From the NCBI GenBank assembly GCA_018716875.1, contig DVJJ01000143.1:1-64000 (forward strand): a stretch of DNA of 64,000 bases. Direction: 5' to 3'. The translations under genes were made by a program, and so were the position numbers. Positions 55,091-64,000 of the stretch are shown here, one piece after another. The notes beneath the pieces are model-generated. The model searched no databases. It had not been told where the DNA came from and saw only the letters and a list, made by a program, of their open reading frames with translations. Every line of letters starts with the position of its first letter. Position 1 is the first letter of the stretch. This DNA is from Candidatus Avoscillospira avistercoris (GTDB lineage: Bacteria > Bacillota > Clostridia > Oscillospirales > Oscillospiraceae).

Positions 55091-56458
55091 TTACTTGATG
55101 TTGGCGTTTGCGCTTTCCACGAAGGTATCGGCAGCGGTCTGGGCGTCGGTGCCGGAGAAGACCTGCTGCAGCATGTTGAACCACAGGGTACGCTGCTCGG
55201 TCCAACCGCCGGTCACGTTGTAGTAGTCACCCAGATAGGGCATCAGGGTCAGGAACTCGTCAGCGTCGGCCTCGGTCTCGGTGCCGGCATAGACGTTGCC
55301 CAGGGAAGCACGGACGGGGAAGAAGCCGGTCATCTGGACGCTGGCAGCAGCTTGGGTCTCATCGTCACAGACGAACTGGATGAAGGTCTTGGCAGCGTCG
55401 ATGCGGGCCTGGTCGCCGTTATCGAAGATACCGAAGCCCCAGATACCGCCGCACAGCTCGGGCTGGCCGTCATCGGAGGGGAAGGCCATGGCGAAGGGAG
55501 TGAAGGAAACGTCCGCAGCGTACTGAGCCTTGTTGGAAGCGTTCCAGCAGAAGGTCATGGCAGCGGTGCCGTTGGCAAACTGCTGCAGCTCATCGGCAGC
55601 CTGGGCGGCGGGGTCAGCCACCAGCAGACCGTCGTTGACCAAGGTCTGGAGCAGGGTCAGAGCTTCCACGTTCTCGGGGGAGTTGGCGGTGTACTCGGTG
55701 TGCTCCGCATTGGTGTAGGTACCGGAGTACAGGTTGTTGACGAGAGCACGGGTGCCCTGGTCGCCGCCCTGGCCGCCGCAGTAGACAATGCCGTTAACGG
55801 GGGTAGCACCGGCATCCTTCAGGGCCTTCAGAGCGTTCTGGAAGTCCTCGGTGGTCCAGGTGCGGGTCTCCTCGTCGATGTACTGCAGAGCACCGGCAGC
55901 CTCAAAGGCCTCGTAGTTGATGGCCATGGTGTGGGTGGTCATGCACAGGGGGTACTCATAGTACTTGCCGTCCAGCTGGCAGGCGGAGACAACGGAGGGG
56001 CTGGTGGCCTCAATGTCAGCCTTGACCTCATCGGTCCACAGGTCGGACAGGTCCACCATCTTACCGGCGGCGCCCCAGTTGGTCACGAGACGCTCGGGGC
56101 CTTCCATAATGATGTCGGGGGTGGTGCCGGCGGTGATGGCGCCGGTGACCTGGGTATCACCGTTGGTGTAGTCCAGCAGCTCCAGGGTGACGGAAATCTC
56201 AGGATGTACTTCGTTGAACTTGGCGATCAGCTCGTTGACGGCGTCTCTGTCACCGAACTTGCCGATGGGGTAGGTCCAGATGGTGATGGCGGTGGTGTCG
56301 CCGGTGGTCTCGCCGCCCTCGGCAGTGTCGCCGGTGTTGCCGGTCTCCGTGGTGCCGGGCTCAGTGGTCTTGTCGGCATCCGTGGTTTCCTTGCTGCCGC
56401 AGGCAACCATACCAAAGGTCATGGTCAGAGCAAGGAGCAGGGCAAGAAGCTTTTTCAT
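55091..56458 (-). CDS. Carbohydrate ABC transporter substrate-binding lipoprotein
   Basis: Lipobox TFGMVACGS; family-1 solute-binding features. Confidence 0.92.
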   Translation of the reverse strand: MKKLLALLLALTMTFGMVACGSKETTDADKTTEPGTTETGNTGDTAEGGETTGDTTAITIWTYPIGKFGDRDAVNELIAKFNEVHPEISVTLELLDYTNGDTQVTGAITAGTTPDIIMEGPERLVTNWGAAGKMVDLSDLWTDEVKADIEATSPSVVSACQLDGKYYEYPLCMTTHTMAINYEAFEAAGALQYIDEETRTWTTEDFQNALKALKDAGATPVNGIVYCGGQGGDQGTRALVNNLYSGTYTNAEHTEYTANSPENVEALTLLQTLVNDGLLVADPAAQAADELQQFANGTAAMTFCWNASNKAQYAADVSFTPFAMAFPSDDGQPELCGGIWGFGIFDNGDQARIDAAKTFIQFVCDDETQAAASVQMTGFFPVRASLGNVYAGTETEADADEFLTLMPYLGDYYNVTGGWTEQRTLWFNMLQQVFSGTDAQTAADTFVESANANIK

Positions 56459-56531
56459 GGAATTTGCCTCCTCAAAAAATTTACCAGGTGTTAACACAGT
56501 TTGTAACGTTTCACCTAGATGGATTATCTGT

Positions 56532-56560
56532 ATGATAGCTTTGATTAGTGACAATGTCAA
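56532..56560 (-). promoter_or_regulatory. Promoter of transporter/nan operon
   Basis: TTGACA-N17-TATCAT on minus strand. Confidence 0.8.
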
Positions 56561-56568
56561 TACATTTT

Positions 56569-56583
56569 TGAAAATTATTTTCA
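56569..56583. promoter_or_regulatory. Candidate RpiR-type operator 1
   Basis: TGAAAATTATTTTCA perfect palindrome, 8 nt upstream of the -35 box. Confidence 0.6.
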
Positions 56584-56621
56584 GCTGTTTTGGAAATTAG
56601 ATATTTTTTTCCATTGCTGTA

Positions 56622-56636
56622 TGAAAGTAATTTTCA
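56622..56636. promoter_or_regulatory. Candidate RpiR-type operator 2
   Basis: TGAAAGTAATTTTCA, one mismatch. Confidence 0.55.
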
Positions 56637-56726
56637 TCAAAAAGCAACGTTTTCCCACGGAATCCCACAGAATCCGTCGGATACTGGCTGCGGAAATCGG
56701 TTTCCCCGTTTTCTTTCCTCCGCCGC

Positions 56727-57584
56727 TCAGATGTGGCGTTCTGCCAGGGCCGACGCCACCCGCTCCCGATTGGTCCGGGCTTTTGGGCCGCTGATGCGGC
56801 ACACCTCGGCAAACAGCACATCAATGAGAAACAGCTGTGCCATCCGGGCCGGGACAGATCCCAGCTGCAAGGGCGCCTCATTGGCGCCGCATTGTAGAAT
56901 CACATCGGCGCAGGCCGCCGCCGGGGATTTGGGGAAACGGGTTACCAGAATGATCTTGGCCCCCTGCTCTCTTGCCACCTTCAGCAGCTCCAGAATTTCC
57001 TGGGTGGAGCCGGAATAGGAGAAGAACAACACCGCATCGGCGGCGGTCAGAGTAGCGGCGGAAATAATTTGCAAATGGGAGTCATAGACCGGTACATAGC
57101 CGGGAAAGGCCGTGGAAAACAGATGGGCCGCCTCCATAGCCATAATCATGGAGCCCCCCTGCCCCATGCACAGCACGCGGGTGGCCTCGGACAGGATTTT
57201 CCCGGCCATGGCCATGGACTCCGGCCGCACCAGCGCCATGGTCTGGGCCAGGGCATCGGCGTCGGCCGCATAGAGCTTGCGGCAGACCTCCGGAATGGTA
57301 TCCAGGTCCTCAGAGTGCCCCACCACCACAGGATGGCCGACGTGACGGGCCGTGGAGTTGGCGACAGCCAGTTTGAACGCATTATAGCCCTTATATTGCA
57401 GGCGGCGGCAGAAGCGGGACACCGTGGCTTCGGCCACACCGCAGGCTTCGGCCAGATCGGAGATCGACATAAACTGGGTATCCCGCTGATGGGCAATGAC
57501 GTAGTCGGCCACCTTCCGCTCGGCCGTGGTCAGTTGGTAATATTCACTGCTGATCTTGTCAAATACGTTTCCAGTATCCGGCAT
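56727..57584 (-). CDS. MurR/RpiR family regulator
   Basis: HTH ISDLAEACGVAEATVSRFCRRLQYKGYNAFK plus SIS domain. Confidence 0.93.
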   Translation of the reverse strand: MPDTGNVFDKISSEYYQLTTAERKVADYVIAHQRDTQFMSISDLAEACGVAEATVSRFCRRLQYKGYNAFKLAVANSTARHVGHPVVVGHSEDLDTIPEVCRKLYAADADALAQTMALVRPESMAMAGKILSEATRVLCMGQGGSMIMAMEAAHLFSTAFPGYVPVYDSHLQIISAATLTAADAVLFFSYSGSTQEILELLKVAREQGAKIILVTRFPKSPAAACADVILQCGANEAPLQLGSVPARMAQLFLIDVLFAEVCRISGPKARTNRERVASALAERHI

Positions 57585-57660
57585 CGTCTCTCCCCTTTCG
57601 TTTTTTCAAAATAGTATGGATGGGTTGGGCGGCCCCGATTCGGGCCGCCCGCAGCCGGTC

Positions 57661-58872
57661 TTATGCCCGGTCCAAAATCTGGCCGATCATGGTGTCCACC
57701 ATCATCAGCATTCTGGGCAGATGGAACGGACCTTTAAACGTGGAGCCCTTGGCGGCAGGCATGGTGGGCTTGCCGTCGCGGCGCAGATAACCGTACCACT
57801 CACCGAATTCGTCGTCGGCAAAGTACGTCTTGCAGTAGTCCAGGGTCTTGTTGAACCACTCCAGATACTCCTCACAGCCGGTGTCGCGGTAGAGCATCAT
57901 GGAGGCAATCAAAATCTCATTATGAGGCCACCACAGCTTCATGTCATGCTCATAGGACTCAGGCGGATTGCCCAGGCAGTCGATAAAGTACAGCAGTCCG
58001 CCGTACTCCTTATCCCAACCGGCGTTGATGGCCAGGTCAAAAATCTTCCGGGCCGTGTTGAACTGCTCCTGGTTGCCGGTGCGGTTGGCGTCCTCCATAA
58101 GGAACCAGGCGCACTCGATATCGTGGCCGGGGTTGACCACACGGCCCTCGGTGACCTCGCCGCGGAATTCGCCATTGGGACCCACGTTCTCCAGGGTGCA
58201 GCCCAGTTCCGGCTTGAAGTGATACTGGAAGATCTCCTCCACGCACTTGGCAGCTCTTTCATTATAAAGGGCCTCCTGCTCCGGGTCCACACGGCGCAGG
58301 ACGGAGGTGATATTCAGATAGATCATGGGATTGGCCAGACCGCGGCCGCTGCGGGTCTCGGGAATGGTCTTGGGACCCAGGCCCGTGGGGTCCTGGATAA
58401 GGCCCTGGTTCAGCTTCCAGATCAGATCATATGCCGCTTTTGCCCGCTCCAGACAGATCTTGTCGCCGGTAACGCCGTAATACTCCGCGTTGGCAATGGC
58501 GTAAAAGCCCTCGGAGAAGCAGTACCGGCGCTGACGCAGGGGCTTGCCGTCGCCGGTGACGGTGAAGTACATGCGGTTACCGGCGGCACGGTTGATGCAG
58601 AACTTCTCCAGGAAGTCCAGGCAGCTCTTACTGGCGGCCAGCCATTCCTCCTTAACGCCGTAGGTGGCGCAGAGGGCAGCAAAGGTCCAGGCGCAGCGGC
58701 CCTGCATCCACACGCTCTTGTCGGTGGAATAGATCTTGCCCTCCCGGTCCAGACAGGTGTAGACGCCGCCATTGACGGGGTCCATGCCGTGCTTGAGCCA
58801 GAAATTCACGCTCTTGTCCAGCTGTTCCCGGACCCATACGCGATGTTCCGTCAACAATTCCTTGGTATTCAT
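57661..58872 (-). CDS. AGE family epimerase (N-acylglucosamine 2-epimerase-like)
   Basis: SVNFWLKHGMDPVNGGVYTCLDREGK; NPGHDIECAWFLME; KLWWPHNEIL. Confidence 0.9.
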   Translation of the reverse strand: MNTKELLTEHRVWVREQLDKSVNFWLKHGMDPVNGGVYTCLDREGKIYSTDKSVWMQGRCAWTFAALCATYGVKEEWLAASKSCLDFLEKFCINRAAGNRMYFTVTGDGKPLRQRRYCFSEGFYAIANAEYYGVTGDKICLERAKAAYDLIWKLNQGLIQDPTGLGPKTIPETRSGRGLANPMIYLNITSVLRRVDPEQEALYNERAAKCVEEIFQYHFKPELGCTLENVGPNGEFRGEVTEGRVVNPGHDIECAWFLMEDANRTGNQEQFNTARKIFDLAINAGWDKEYGGLLYFIDCLGNPPESYEHDMKLWWPHNEILIASMMLYRDTGCEEYLEWFNKTLDYCKTYFADDEFGEWYGYLRRDGKPTMPAAKGSTFKGPFHLPRMLMMVDTMIGQILDRA

Positions 58873-58940
58873 GGGTATGTAACTCCTTTTCACTCCAAAA
58901 AACTCCAGGCGGCCCCCATGGCCGTCGTATTGGTGCATTC

Positions 58941-58969
58941 ATTTTACCACTGTCGAAAGATTTTTTCAA
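58941..58969 (-). promoter_or_regulatory. Promoter of AGE epimerase gene
   Basis: TTGAAA-N17-TAAAAT on minus strand. Confidence 0.65.
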
Positions 58970-58971
58970 CA
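58951..58971. promoter_or_regulatory. Candidate RpiR-type operator 4
   Basis: TGTCGAAAGATTTTTTCAACA, 8/10 symmetric, overlaps the AGE epimerase promoter. Confidence 0.4.
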
Positions 58972-58983
58972 AATATTATTTTA

Positions 58984-58998
58984 TGAAAATTATATTCT
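58984..58998. promoter_or_regulatory. Candidate RpiR-type operator 3
   Basis: TGAAAATTATATTCT, two differences from operator 1. Confidence 0.4.
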
Positions 58999-59006
58999 GT
59001 TTTGTA

Positions 59007-59035
59007 GTGACAAATTGGAAAGAACATGGTATACT
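59007..59035 (+). promoter_or_regulatory. Promoter of ROK-like gene
   Basis: GTGACA-N17-TATACT. Confidence 0.7.
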
Positions 59036-59153
59036 ACCGTAGAAACCAAGGGCTTTTTGTCCCCCGCACATACATTCTGCTGCTTTATTCCGGCAGAATT
59101 GGCGGGTTTTCCGACAGCCTAGGGCTTTTTCCATGATATGGAGGTTTTACACT

Positions 59154-60527
59154 ATGAATTGCTATGGTATTGAAGTCGCTCCGCGCCACATTCCGGCGCT
59201 GGACCCCAACTATGCGCCCCTGGGGCTGTTCAACCGGGCCTTTCTGAAAACGGCCCGCAAGCCCCTGGGCCTGGCGGTGGAGCGTTCCAACGGTCAGGTG
59301 GCCGTCTGTGAGACGTTTATCCACGGTACGCCGGATATGGCAGAGGCCGACCGTTATTATGTGGACCGGCTGGTGAAGACGCTGCTTTGGATGAAGGGCG
59401 GCTTCCGGGTGTACGTCCGCGGCGACGAGACCGTTTATGAGACGCTGAAAGCAGCCTATACCGCTGAGGGTTCCCGCGCCTTTGACGCCGACTTTATGGC
59501 CCGTGTCTATGAGCGTCCCTTTGAAGTCGTTTCCTGTGAGACGCTGCCGGAGGAGAAGAACAATCCCCAGGCCATTGGCCGCCATCTGAACGGCTGCCGC
59601 ATCGGCTTCGACGCCGGCGGCTCCGACCGCAAGGTGTCCGCCGTCATCGACGGCGAGAGCGTCTACTCTGAGGAAGTGGTCTGGTTCCCCAAGACCACCG
59701 CGGACCCCGACTACCATTACCAGGGCATTGTGGACGCCATGAAGTCCGCCGCCGCCCACATGCCCCGCGTGGACGCCATCGGCGTTTCCTCCGCCGGTGT
59801 GTACATTGACAACCGCACCATGGTGGCTTCCCTGTTCCTGAAAGTGCCCCAGGACCTGTTCGACGCCAAGGTGAAGGATATCTACCTGCGGGCCGCCAAG
59901 GAGTTCGGCGACGTGCCCATCGCCGTGGCCAACGACGGCGATGTAACGGCCCTGGCCGGCGCCATGAGCCTGGAGGATAACAATGTGCTGGGCATCGCCA
60001 TGGGTACCAGCGAAGCCGTTGGTTATGTAGACAGCCACGGCAACATCACCGGCTGGCTCAACGAACTGGCCTTCGTGCCTGTGGACGCCAACCCCGCCGC
60101 CATGGAGGATGAATGGTCTGGCGACATCGGCTGCGGCGTCAAGTACTTCTCCCAGGACGGCATTATCAAGCTGGCCCCCGCTGCCGGTATTGAGTTGGAC
60201 GAGAGCCTGTCCCCCGCTGAGAAGCTGAAAGTGGTTCAGGGTCTTATGGAGGAGGGCGACAAGCGCGCCGCCGCCGTCTACGAGTCCATCGGCGTGTATC
60301 TGGCCCATGCCCTTTCTTATTATTATGAATTGTACGGCTACAAGTACGTCCTGCTGCTGGGCCGCGTTATGTCCGGCAAGGGCGGTGACCTGCTGCTGTC
60401 CACCTGCAAGGACGTTCTGGCCGATGAGTATCCCGAAGTCAGCAAGGCCGTGCGCCTGACGCTGCCCGACGAGAAGTTCCGCCGGGTGGGCCAGTCCGCC
60501 GCCGCCGCTTCCCTGCCGGAGCTGTAA
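59154..60527 (+). CDS. ROK/ASKHA-type sugar kinase-like protein
   Basis: CRIGFDAGGSDRKVSAVIDG; VPIAVANDGDVTALAG; IGCGVKY. Confidence 0.75.
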   Translation: MNCYGIEVAPRHIPALDPNYAPLGLFNRAFLKTARKPLGLAVERSNGQVAVCETFIHGTPDMAEADRYYVDRLVKTLLWMKGGFRVYVRGDETVYETLKAAYTAEGSRAFDADFMARVYERPFEVVSCETLPEEKNNPQAIGRHLNGCRIGFDAGGSDRKVSAVIDGESVYSEEVVWFPKTTADPDYHYQGIVDAMKSAAAHMPRVDAIGVSSAGVYIDNRTMVASLFLKVPQDLFDAKVKDIYLRAAKEFGDVPIAVANDGDVTALAGAMSLEDNNVLGIAMGTSEAVGYVDSHGNITGWLNELAFVPVDANPAAMEDEWSGDIGCGVKYFSQDGIIKLAPAAGIELDESLSPAEKLKVVQGLMEEGDKRAAAVYESIGVYLAHALSYYYELYGYKYVLLLGRVMSGKGGDLLLSTCKDVLADEYPEVSKAVRLTLPDEKFRRVGQSAAAASLPEL

Positions 60528-60530
60528 GCC

Positions 60531-61169
60531 ATGGCCTCCCTCTTTGATCCGGAGCGGCCCCTCTGGCGGGGGTTGGGAACGCTGGCCGATGTGCTGGTCC
60601 TCAGCGCCATGTGGTTCACCGCTTCCCTGCCCTTGTTTACCCTGGGCGCATCCACCACGGCCCTCTATGACGTCGTCTCCCACTGTCTGCGGGGCGGCGA
60701 CTCGGGTCCATGGCGGCGATTTCTCCGGACCTTTCGGCGGGAGCTGCTTCCCTCCAGTCTTTTGACGGTGGTCTTCGGCTTCCTGCTGGTTCTGCTGTAC
60801 CGGGGCCTTGCCCTGCTGTGGCGGGGACAGGTGGCCGGAATATCCGGCGCGCCGGTGATGCTGGCCGCCTACGCCGTAGCCCTGGTTATCCCCACGGGGA
60901 TGTTTCTGTGGATGTGGCCCCTGCTGTCCCGGTTCACCTTTACGCCTTTGGCCCTGGTGAAGACAGCCCTCCAGTTCACCTTTGCCCATCTGGTGGGCAC
61001 GGTGATTCTGGTGGTTGTAACCCTTTTTTCCGTGCTGGTGACGGCATGGCTCCTCTTTCCCATGCTGTTTCTTCCCTGTCTGACGGCCTTGGTGTGGACC
61101 GTGCCCGTGGAACGGGCCTTTCGCCGCCATCTGCCAGCAGAGGACCAGGACAATCACGAAAGCAATTGA
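60531..61169 (+). CDS. DUF624 (YesL-like) membrane protein
   Basis: LADVLVLSAMWFTASLPLFTLGASTTALYDV. Confidence 0.88.
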   Translation: MASLFDPERPLWRGLGTLADVLVLSAMWFTASLPLFTLGASTTALYDVVSHCLRGGDSGPWRRFLRTFRRELLPSSLLTVVFGFLLVLLYRGLALLWRGQVAGISGAPVMLAAYAVALVIPTGMFLWMWPLLSRFTFTPLALVKTALQFTFAHLVGTVILVVVTLFSVLVTAWLLFPMLFLPCLTALVWTVPVERAFRRHLPAEDQDNHESN

Positions 61170-61172
61170 GAC

Positions 61173-61211
61173 AAAACCCGTGTGCGCCCCTGTGGGCTCA
61201 CACGGGTTTTT
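61173..61211 (+). terminator. Terminator after DUF624 gene
   Basis: aaaacccgtgtg...cacacgggttttt. Confidence 0.8.
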
Positions 61212-61241
61212 GCATAGATGGCAGCCCCTTCGCAAAAGAAA

Positions 61242-61266
61242 CCGCCGCCGGAGATTCCGGCGGCGG
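61242..61266 (-). terminator. Terminator of PPi-PFK-like gene
   Basis: ccgccgccgg-agatt-ccggcggcgg. Confidence 0.75.
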
Positions 61267-61285
61267 CTCGTTGTACCAAATAAAA

Positions 61286-62524
61286 TTACTTGGCAAAGAC
61301 CTTCTTCAGGTTGCAGAAACGGGGCAGACCGTCCTCCTTGACCATGGGGGTCTCACCCTGGATCAGAGGCAGGCAGTAGTTGATGAAGTCCTCGGTGACA
61401 TAGTTGCCCTCGGCGTTGATCCACTCCTTGGGGAACTTCTTCTCAAAGTTGGCCACCTTGTCCAGATCGAACAGCTTGGTCTTGCAGGTGTAGCCGTTGG
61501 TACGGTCACACTCGAAGCCCACCATCTTGCCGGTCTCACCAGCCACAGCGGCCTCAACAGCGGTCTTGCCAGAGTTGAAGGACTCCTGGATGTCGTTGCC
61601 GGAAGCGCAGTGGGCGGCGCAGCGCTGCAGCAGGCTCAGCTCGATACCGCGGACCTTGGCGCCGGTCTTCTCCTTGATGACGTTGGCCAGCAGAGCAGCC
61701 AGACCGCCCAGCTGGGCATGGCCGAAGCCATCGGTGCCGGAGGTCTTGGCCTCGGCAACAAAGGTGCCGTCGGCGTAGTGGACGCCCTCGGAGACAGCCA
61801 CAATGCAGTTTTTGTTCTTCTCATAGCGGGCGGAGACATCGGCCACGAACTTGTCCATGTCGAAGTCCACCTCGGGCAGGTAGATGAAGTCGGGGCCATC
61901 GCCCTTGATGCCGGCCAGAGCGGCAGCGGCAGTCAGCCAGCCGGCGTGACGGCCCATGCACTCGATGATGGTGACCATGCCGGTGTCATAGACGTGGGCA
62001 TCGCGGCTGACCTCCATAAAGGAAGTGGCGATATACTTGGCGGCGGAGGAGAAGCCGGGGCAGTGGTCGGTGCCGAACAGGTCGTTGTCGATGGTCTTGG
62101 GCACACCCATCACGCGGCACTCATAGCCAACCTTGGCCATGTAGCGGGAAACCTTCTCACAGGTATCCATGGAGTCGTTGCCGCCGTTGTAGAAGAAGTA
62201 ACGGATGTTGTACTTCTTGAAGATCTCCAGGATGCGCTTGTAATCGGTCTCATCCTCATCGGGATCAGCGATCTTGTAGCGGCAGGAGCCCAGGGCGGAA
62301 GAGGGGGTGTACAGCAGGCGCTCCAGCTCCGCCGGGTCCTCCTGGTCCATGATCATCAGCTCGTCGTTGAGCACGCCCTTGATGCCGTGGTGGGCGCCGT
62401 AGACGGTGGTGATGTTCTCATTCTCCAGAGCGGTCTTGATGACGCCGTATGCACTGGCGTTGATGACCGAGGAGGGGCCGCCGGACTGGCCGATGACGCA
62501 TGCGCCCTTGAGTACAGTAGACAT
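61286..62524 (-). CDS. Phosphofructokinase, PPi-type signature
   Basis: CVIGQSGGPSSVINAS; GGNDS (Asp at the donor-specificity position); PKTIDNDLFGTD. Confidence 0.9.
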   Translation of the reverse strand: MSTVLKGACVIGQSGGPSSVINASAYGVIKTALENENITTVYGAHHGIKGVLNDELMIMDQEDPAELERLLYTPSSALGSCRYKIADPDEDETDYKRILEIFKKYNIRYFFYNGGNDSMDTCEKVSRYMAKVGYECRVMGVPKTIDNDLFGTDHCPGFSSAAKYIATSFMEVSRDAHVYDTGMVTIIECMGRHAGWLTAAAALAGIKGDGPDFIYLPEVDFDMDKFVADVSARYEKNKNCIVAVSEGVHYADGTFVAEAKTSGTDGFGHAQLGGLAALLANVIKEKTGAKVRGIELSLLQRCAAHCASGNDIQESFNSGKTAVEAAVAGETGKMVGFECDRTNGYTCKTKLFDLDKVANFEKKFPKEWINAEGNYVTEDFINYCLPLIQGETPMVKEDGLPRFCNLKKVFAK

Positions 62525-62686
62525 AATAATGTTACCTCCTAAATTCTTTCACAGTTGGCTGTGAAAATTACACAAATCTTGACAGATATACTATAGCACA
62601 TCGTCTGAGAATTGTAAATTCATCTATTGCACTTTTCCTCGGATTTTGGTAAAATAAACGAAGATTACTAGTAAGGAGTGTTACCA

Positions 62687-63655
62687 ATGCCTCTTGTTAC
62701 AACCACCGAGATGTTTAAGAAGGCTTACGAGGGCGGCTACGCCATCGGCGCTTTCAACGTCAATAACATGGAGATCGTCCAGGGCATCACCGAGGCCTGC
62801 CGCGAGGAGAAGTCTCCCGTCATCCTGCAGGTTTCCAAGGGCGCCCGCGCCTACGCCAACCACACCTATCTGGTGAAGCTGGTGGAGGCCGCTGTTGCCG
62901 AGTGCCCCGAGATTCCCATCGCTCTGCACCTGGACCACGGCCCCGACTTCGAGACCTGCAAGAGCTGCATCGACGGCGGCTTCACCTCCGTCATGATCGA
63001 CGCTTCCTCCATGTCCTTCGAGGACAACATCGCCGTCACCAAGAAGGTCGTTGAGTACGCTCACGATCACGGCGTTGTGGTCGAGGCCGAGCTGGGCACC
63101 CTGGCCGGCATCGAGGACGATGTGAAGGTTGAGGCCCATGCCGCTTCCTACACCCGTCCCGAGGAAGTCGAGGAGTTCGTTGCCAAGACCGGCTGTGACT
63201 CCCTGGCCATCGCCATCGGCACCAGCCACGGCGCTTACAAGTTCACCGCCGCTCAGTGCACCCGCAATGAGCAGGGCATCCTGGTTCCCCCTCCCCTGCG
63301 TTTCGACGTGCTGGAGGAAGTTTCCAAGCGTCTGCCCGGCTTCCCCATCGTGCTGCACGGTTCCTCTTCCGTTCCTCAGAACTATGTGAAGATGATCAAC
63401 GAGAACGGCGGCAAGATGCCCGATGCCGTGGGTATCCCCGAGGAGGAGCTGCGTCACGCTGCTCAGCTGTCCGTCTGCAAGATCAACATTGACTCCGATC
63501 TGCGTCTGGCCATGACCGGCACCATCCGTGCCTTCTTCAACGAGCATCCCGACAAGTTTGATCCCCGCGAGTACCTGAAGCCCGCCCGCGCCAACATCAA
63601 GGATCTGGTTCGCCACAAGCTGGTGAACGTCCTGGGCTGCGCCGGCAAGGCCTAA
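62687..63655 (+). CDS. fba: Class II fructose-bisphosphate aldolase
   Basis: YAIGAFNVNNMEIVQGI; HLDHGPDFETCKSCIDGGFTSVMIDAS; VLHGSS. Confidence 0.95.
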   Translation: MPLVTTTEMFKKAYEGGYAIGAFNVNNMEIVQGITEACREEKSPVILQVSKGARAYANHTYLVKLVEAAVAECPEIPIALHLDHGPDFETCKSCIDGGFTSVMIDASSMSFEDNIAVTKKVVEYAHDHGVVVEAELGTLAGIEDDVKVEAHAASYTRPEEVEEFVAKTGCDSLAIAIGTSHGAYKFTAAQCTRNEQGILVPPPLRFDVLEEVSKRLPGFPIVLHGSSSVPQNYVKMINENGGKMPDAVGIPEEELRHAAQLSVCKINIDSDLRLAMTGTIRAFFNEHPDKFDPREYLKPARANIKDLVRHKLVNVLGCAGKA

Positions 63656-63669
63656 TTACCCTTTGCATC

Positions 63670-63703
63670 AAACGGGAGTACCGCAGCTGCGGTACTCCCG
63701 TTT
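63670..63703 (+). terminator. Perfect 34-bp palindrome after fba
   Basis: aaacgggagtaccgcagctgcggtactcccgttt. Confidence 0.8.
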
Positions 63704-63753
63704 CGTGCGTATTAGGGATGTTGCTTTCATATCTGATGCCGCCCGCAACGCCG

Positions 63754-63790
63754 AACGCCCCGGATTCCGCAGAATCCGGGGCGTTTTTTT
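63754..63790. terminator. Intrinsic terminator
   Basis: aacgccccggattc-cgca-gaatccggggcgtt-ttttt. Confidence 0.85.
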
Positions 63791-63799
63791 CTTTGGTTA

Positions 63800-64000
63800 T
63801 CAATCGAGGACCGGGATAGCCGACAGAATCGAAAATCCCTTTTCCCGCAGTTCATCCAACTTGGCCTTGGACACAGGGCCCGTCACATAGGCGCCGTTCT
63901 GGCCGGGCACGGCTTCCACCGGACCCAGGGCAGCCGCCACAGCGCCCGCCGCCGCTTCGGTGCGGACCAGCCACCGCAGCTCCAAGGATTCAAAGGGCAC
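63800..64000 (-). CDS. C-terminal part of an unidentified protein running off the window edge
   Basis: In-frame to the edge; ...YVTGPVSKAKLDELREKGFSILSAIPVLD. Confidence 0.45.
   Translation of the reverse strand: MPFESLELRWLVRTEAAAGAVAAALGPVEAVPGQNGAYVTGPVSKAKLDELREKGFSILSAIPVLD

Noticed and set aside
59085-61235. 716-aa minus-strand ORF
   Set aside because: Antisense to ROK-like and DUF624 genes
1-64000. CRISPR arrays, tRNA or rRNA genes
   Set aside because: No regularly spaced repeats, cloverleaf or rRNA signatures were recognised by eye; a dedicated scan was not possible

Overview
This 64 kb window comes from a high-GC, spore-forming gut-type Firmicute (Oscillospiraceae-like, judged from gene content; no taxonomic search was possible). 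The left edge holds a large-serine-recombinase mobile element. Its right end abuts a 5'-truncated alpha/beta SASP (spore protein) gene. The rest is mostly chromosomal metabolism: [FeFe]-hydrogenase maturation (TM1266-like/hydE/hydG/hydF), an Opp/Nik-type ABC transporter with a methyltransferase, purine salvage, a decayed glutamate symporter/M20 peptidase pair, rpe, xpaC-telA-TPM, a MocR regulator, a fucose isomerase module, a full fatty-acid synthesis operon (acpP-accBCDA-fabHKDGFZ-marR), a deleted ribose operon, a sialic acid/amino-sugar cluster, and pfp/fba. The most interesting signal is in the non-coding stretch 44.4-45.0 kb. Three tandem minus-strand promoters share four 11-bp-phased TTCAAA-like direct repeats exactly 15 nt before a -10 box and have no -35 box, and each precedes a different potentially structured, apparently non-coding transcript. 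This looks like a PhoB/OmpR-type-controlled small-RNA cluster. Other notable items are several gene lesions (SASP, gltS, abgB-like, rbsA/rbsC), predicted operators for the local LacI, RpiR and MarR regulators, and structured leaders before the hydrogenase maturation operon and rpe. All calls come from reading the sequence and supplied translations; no database search was run.
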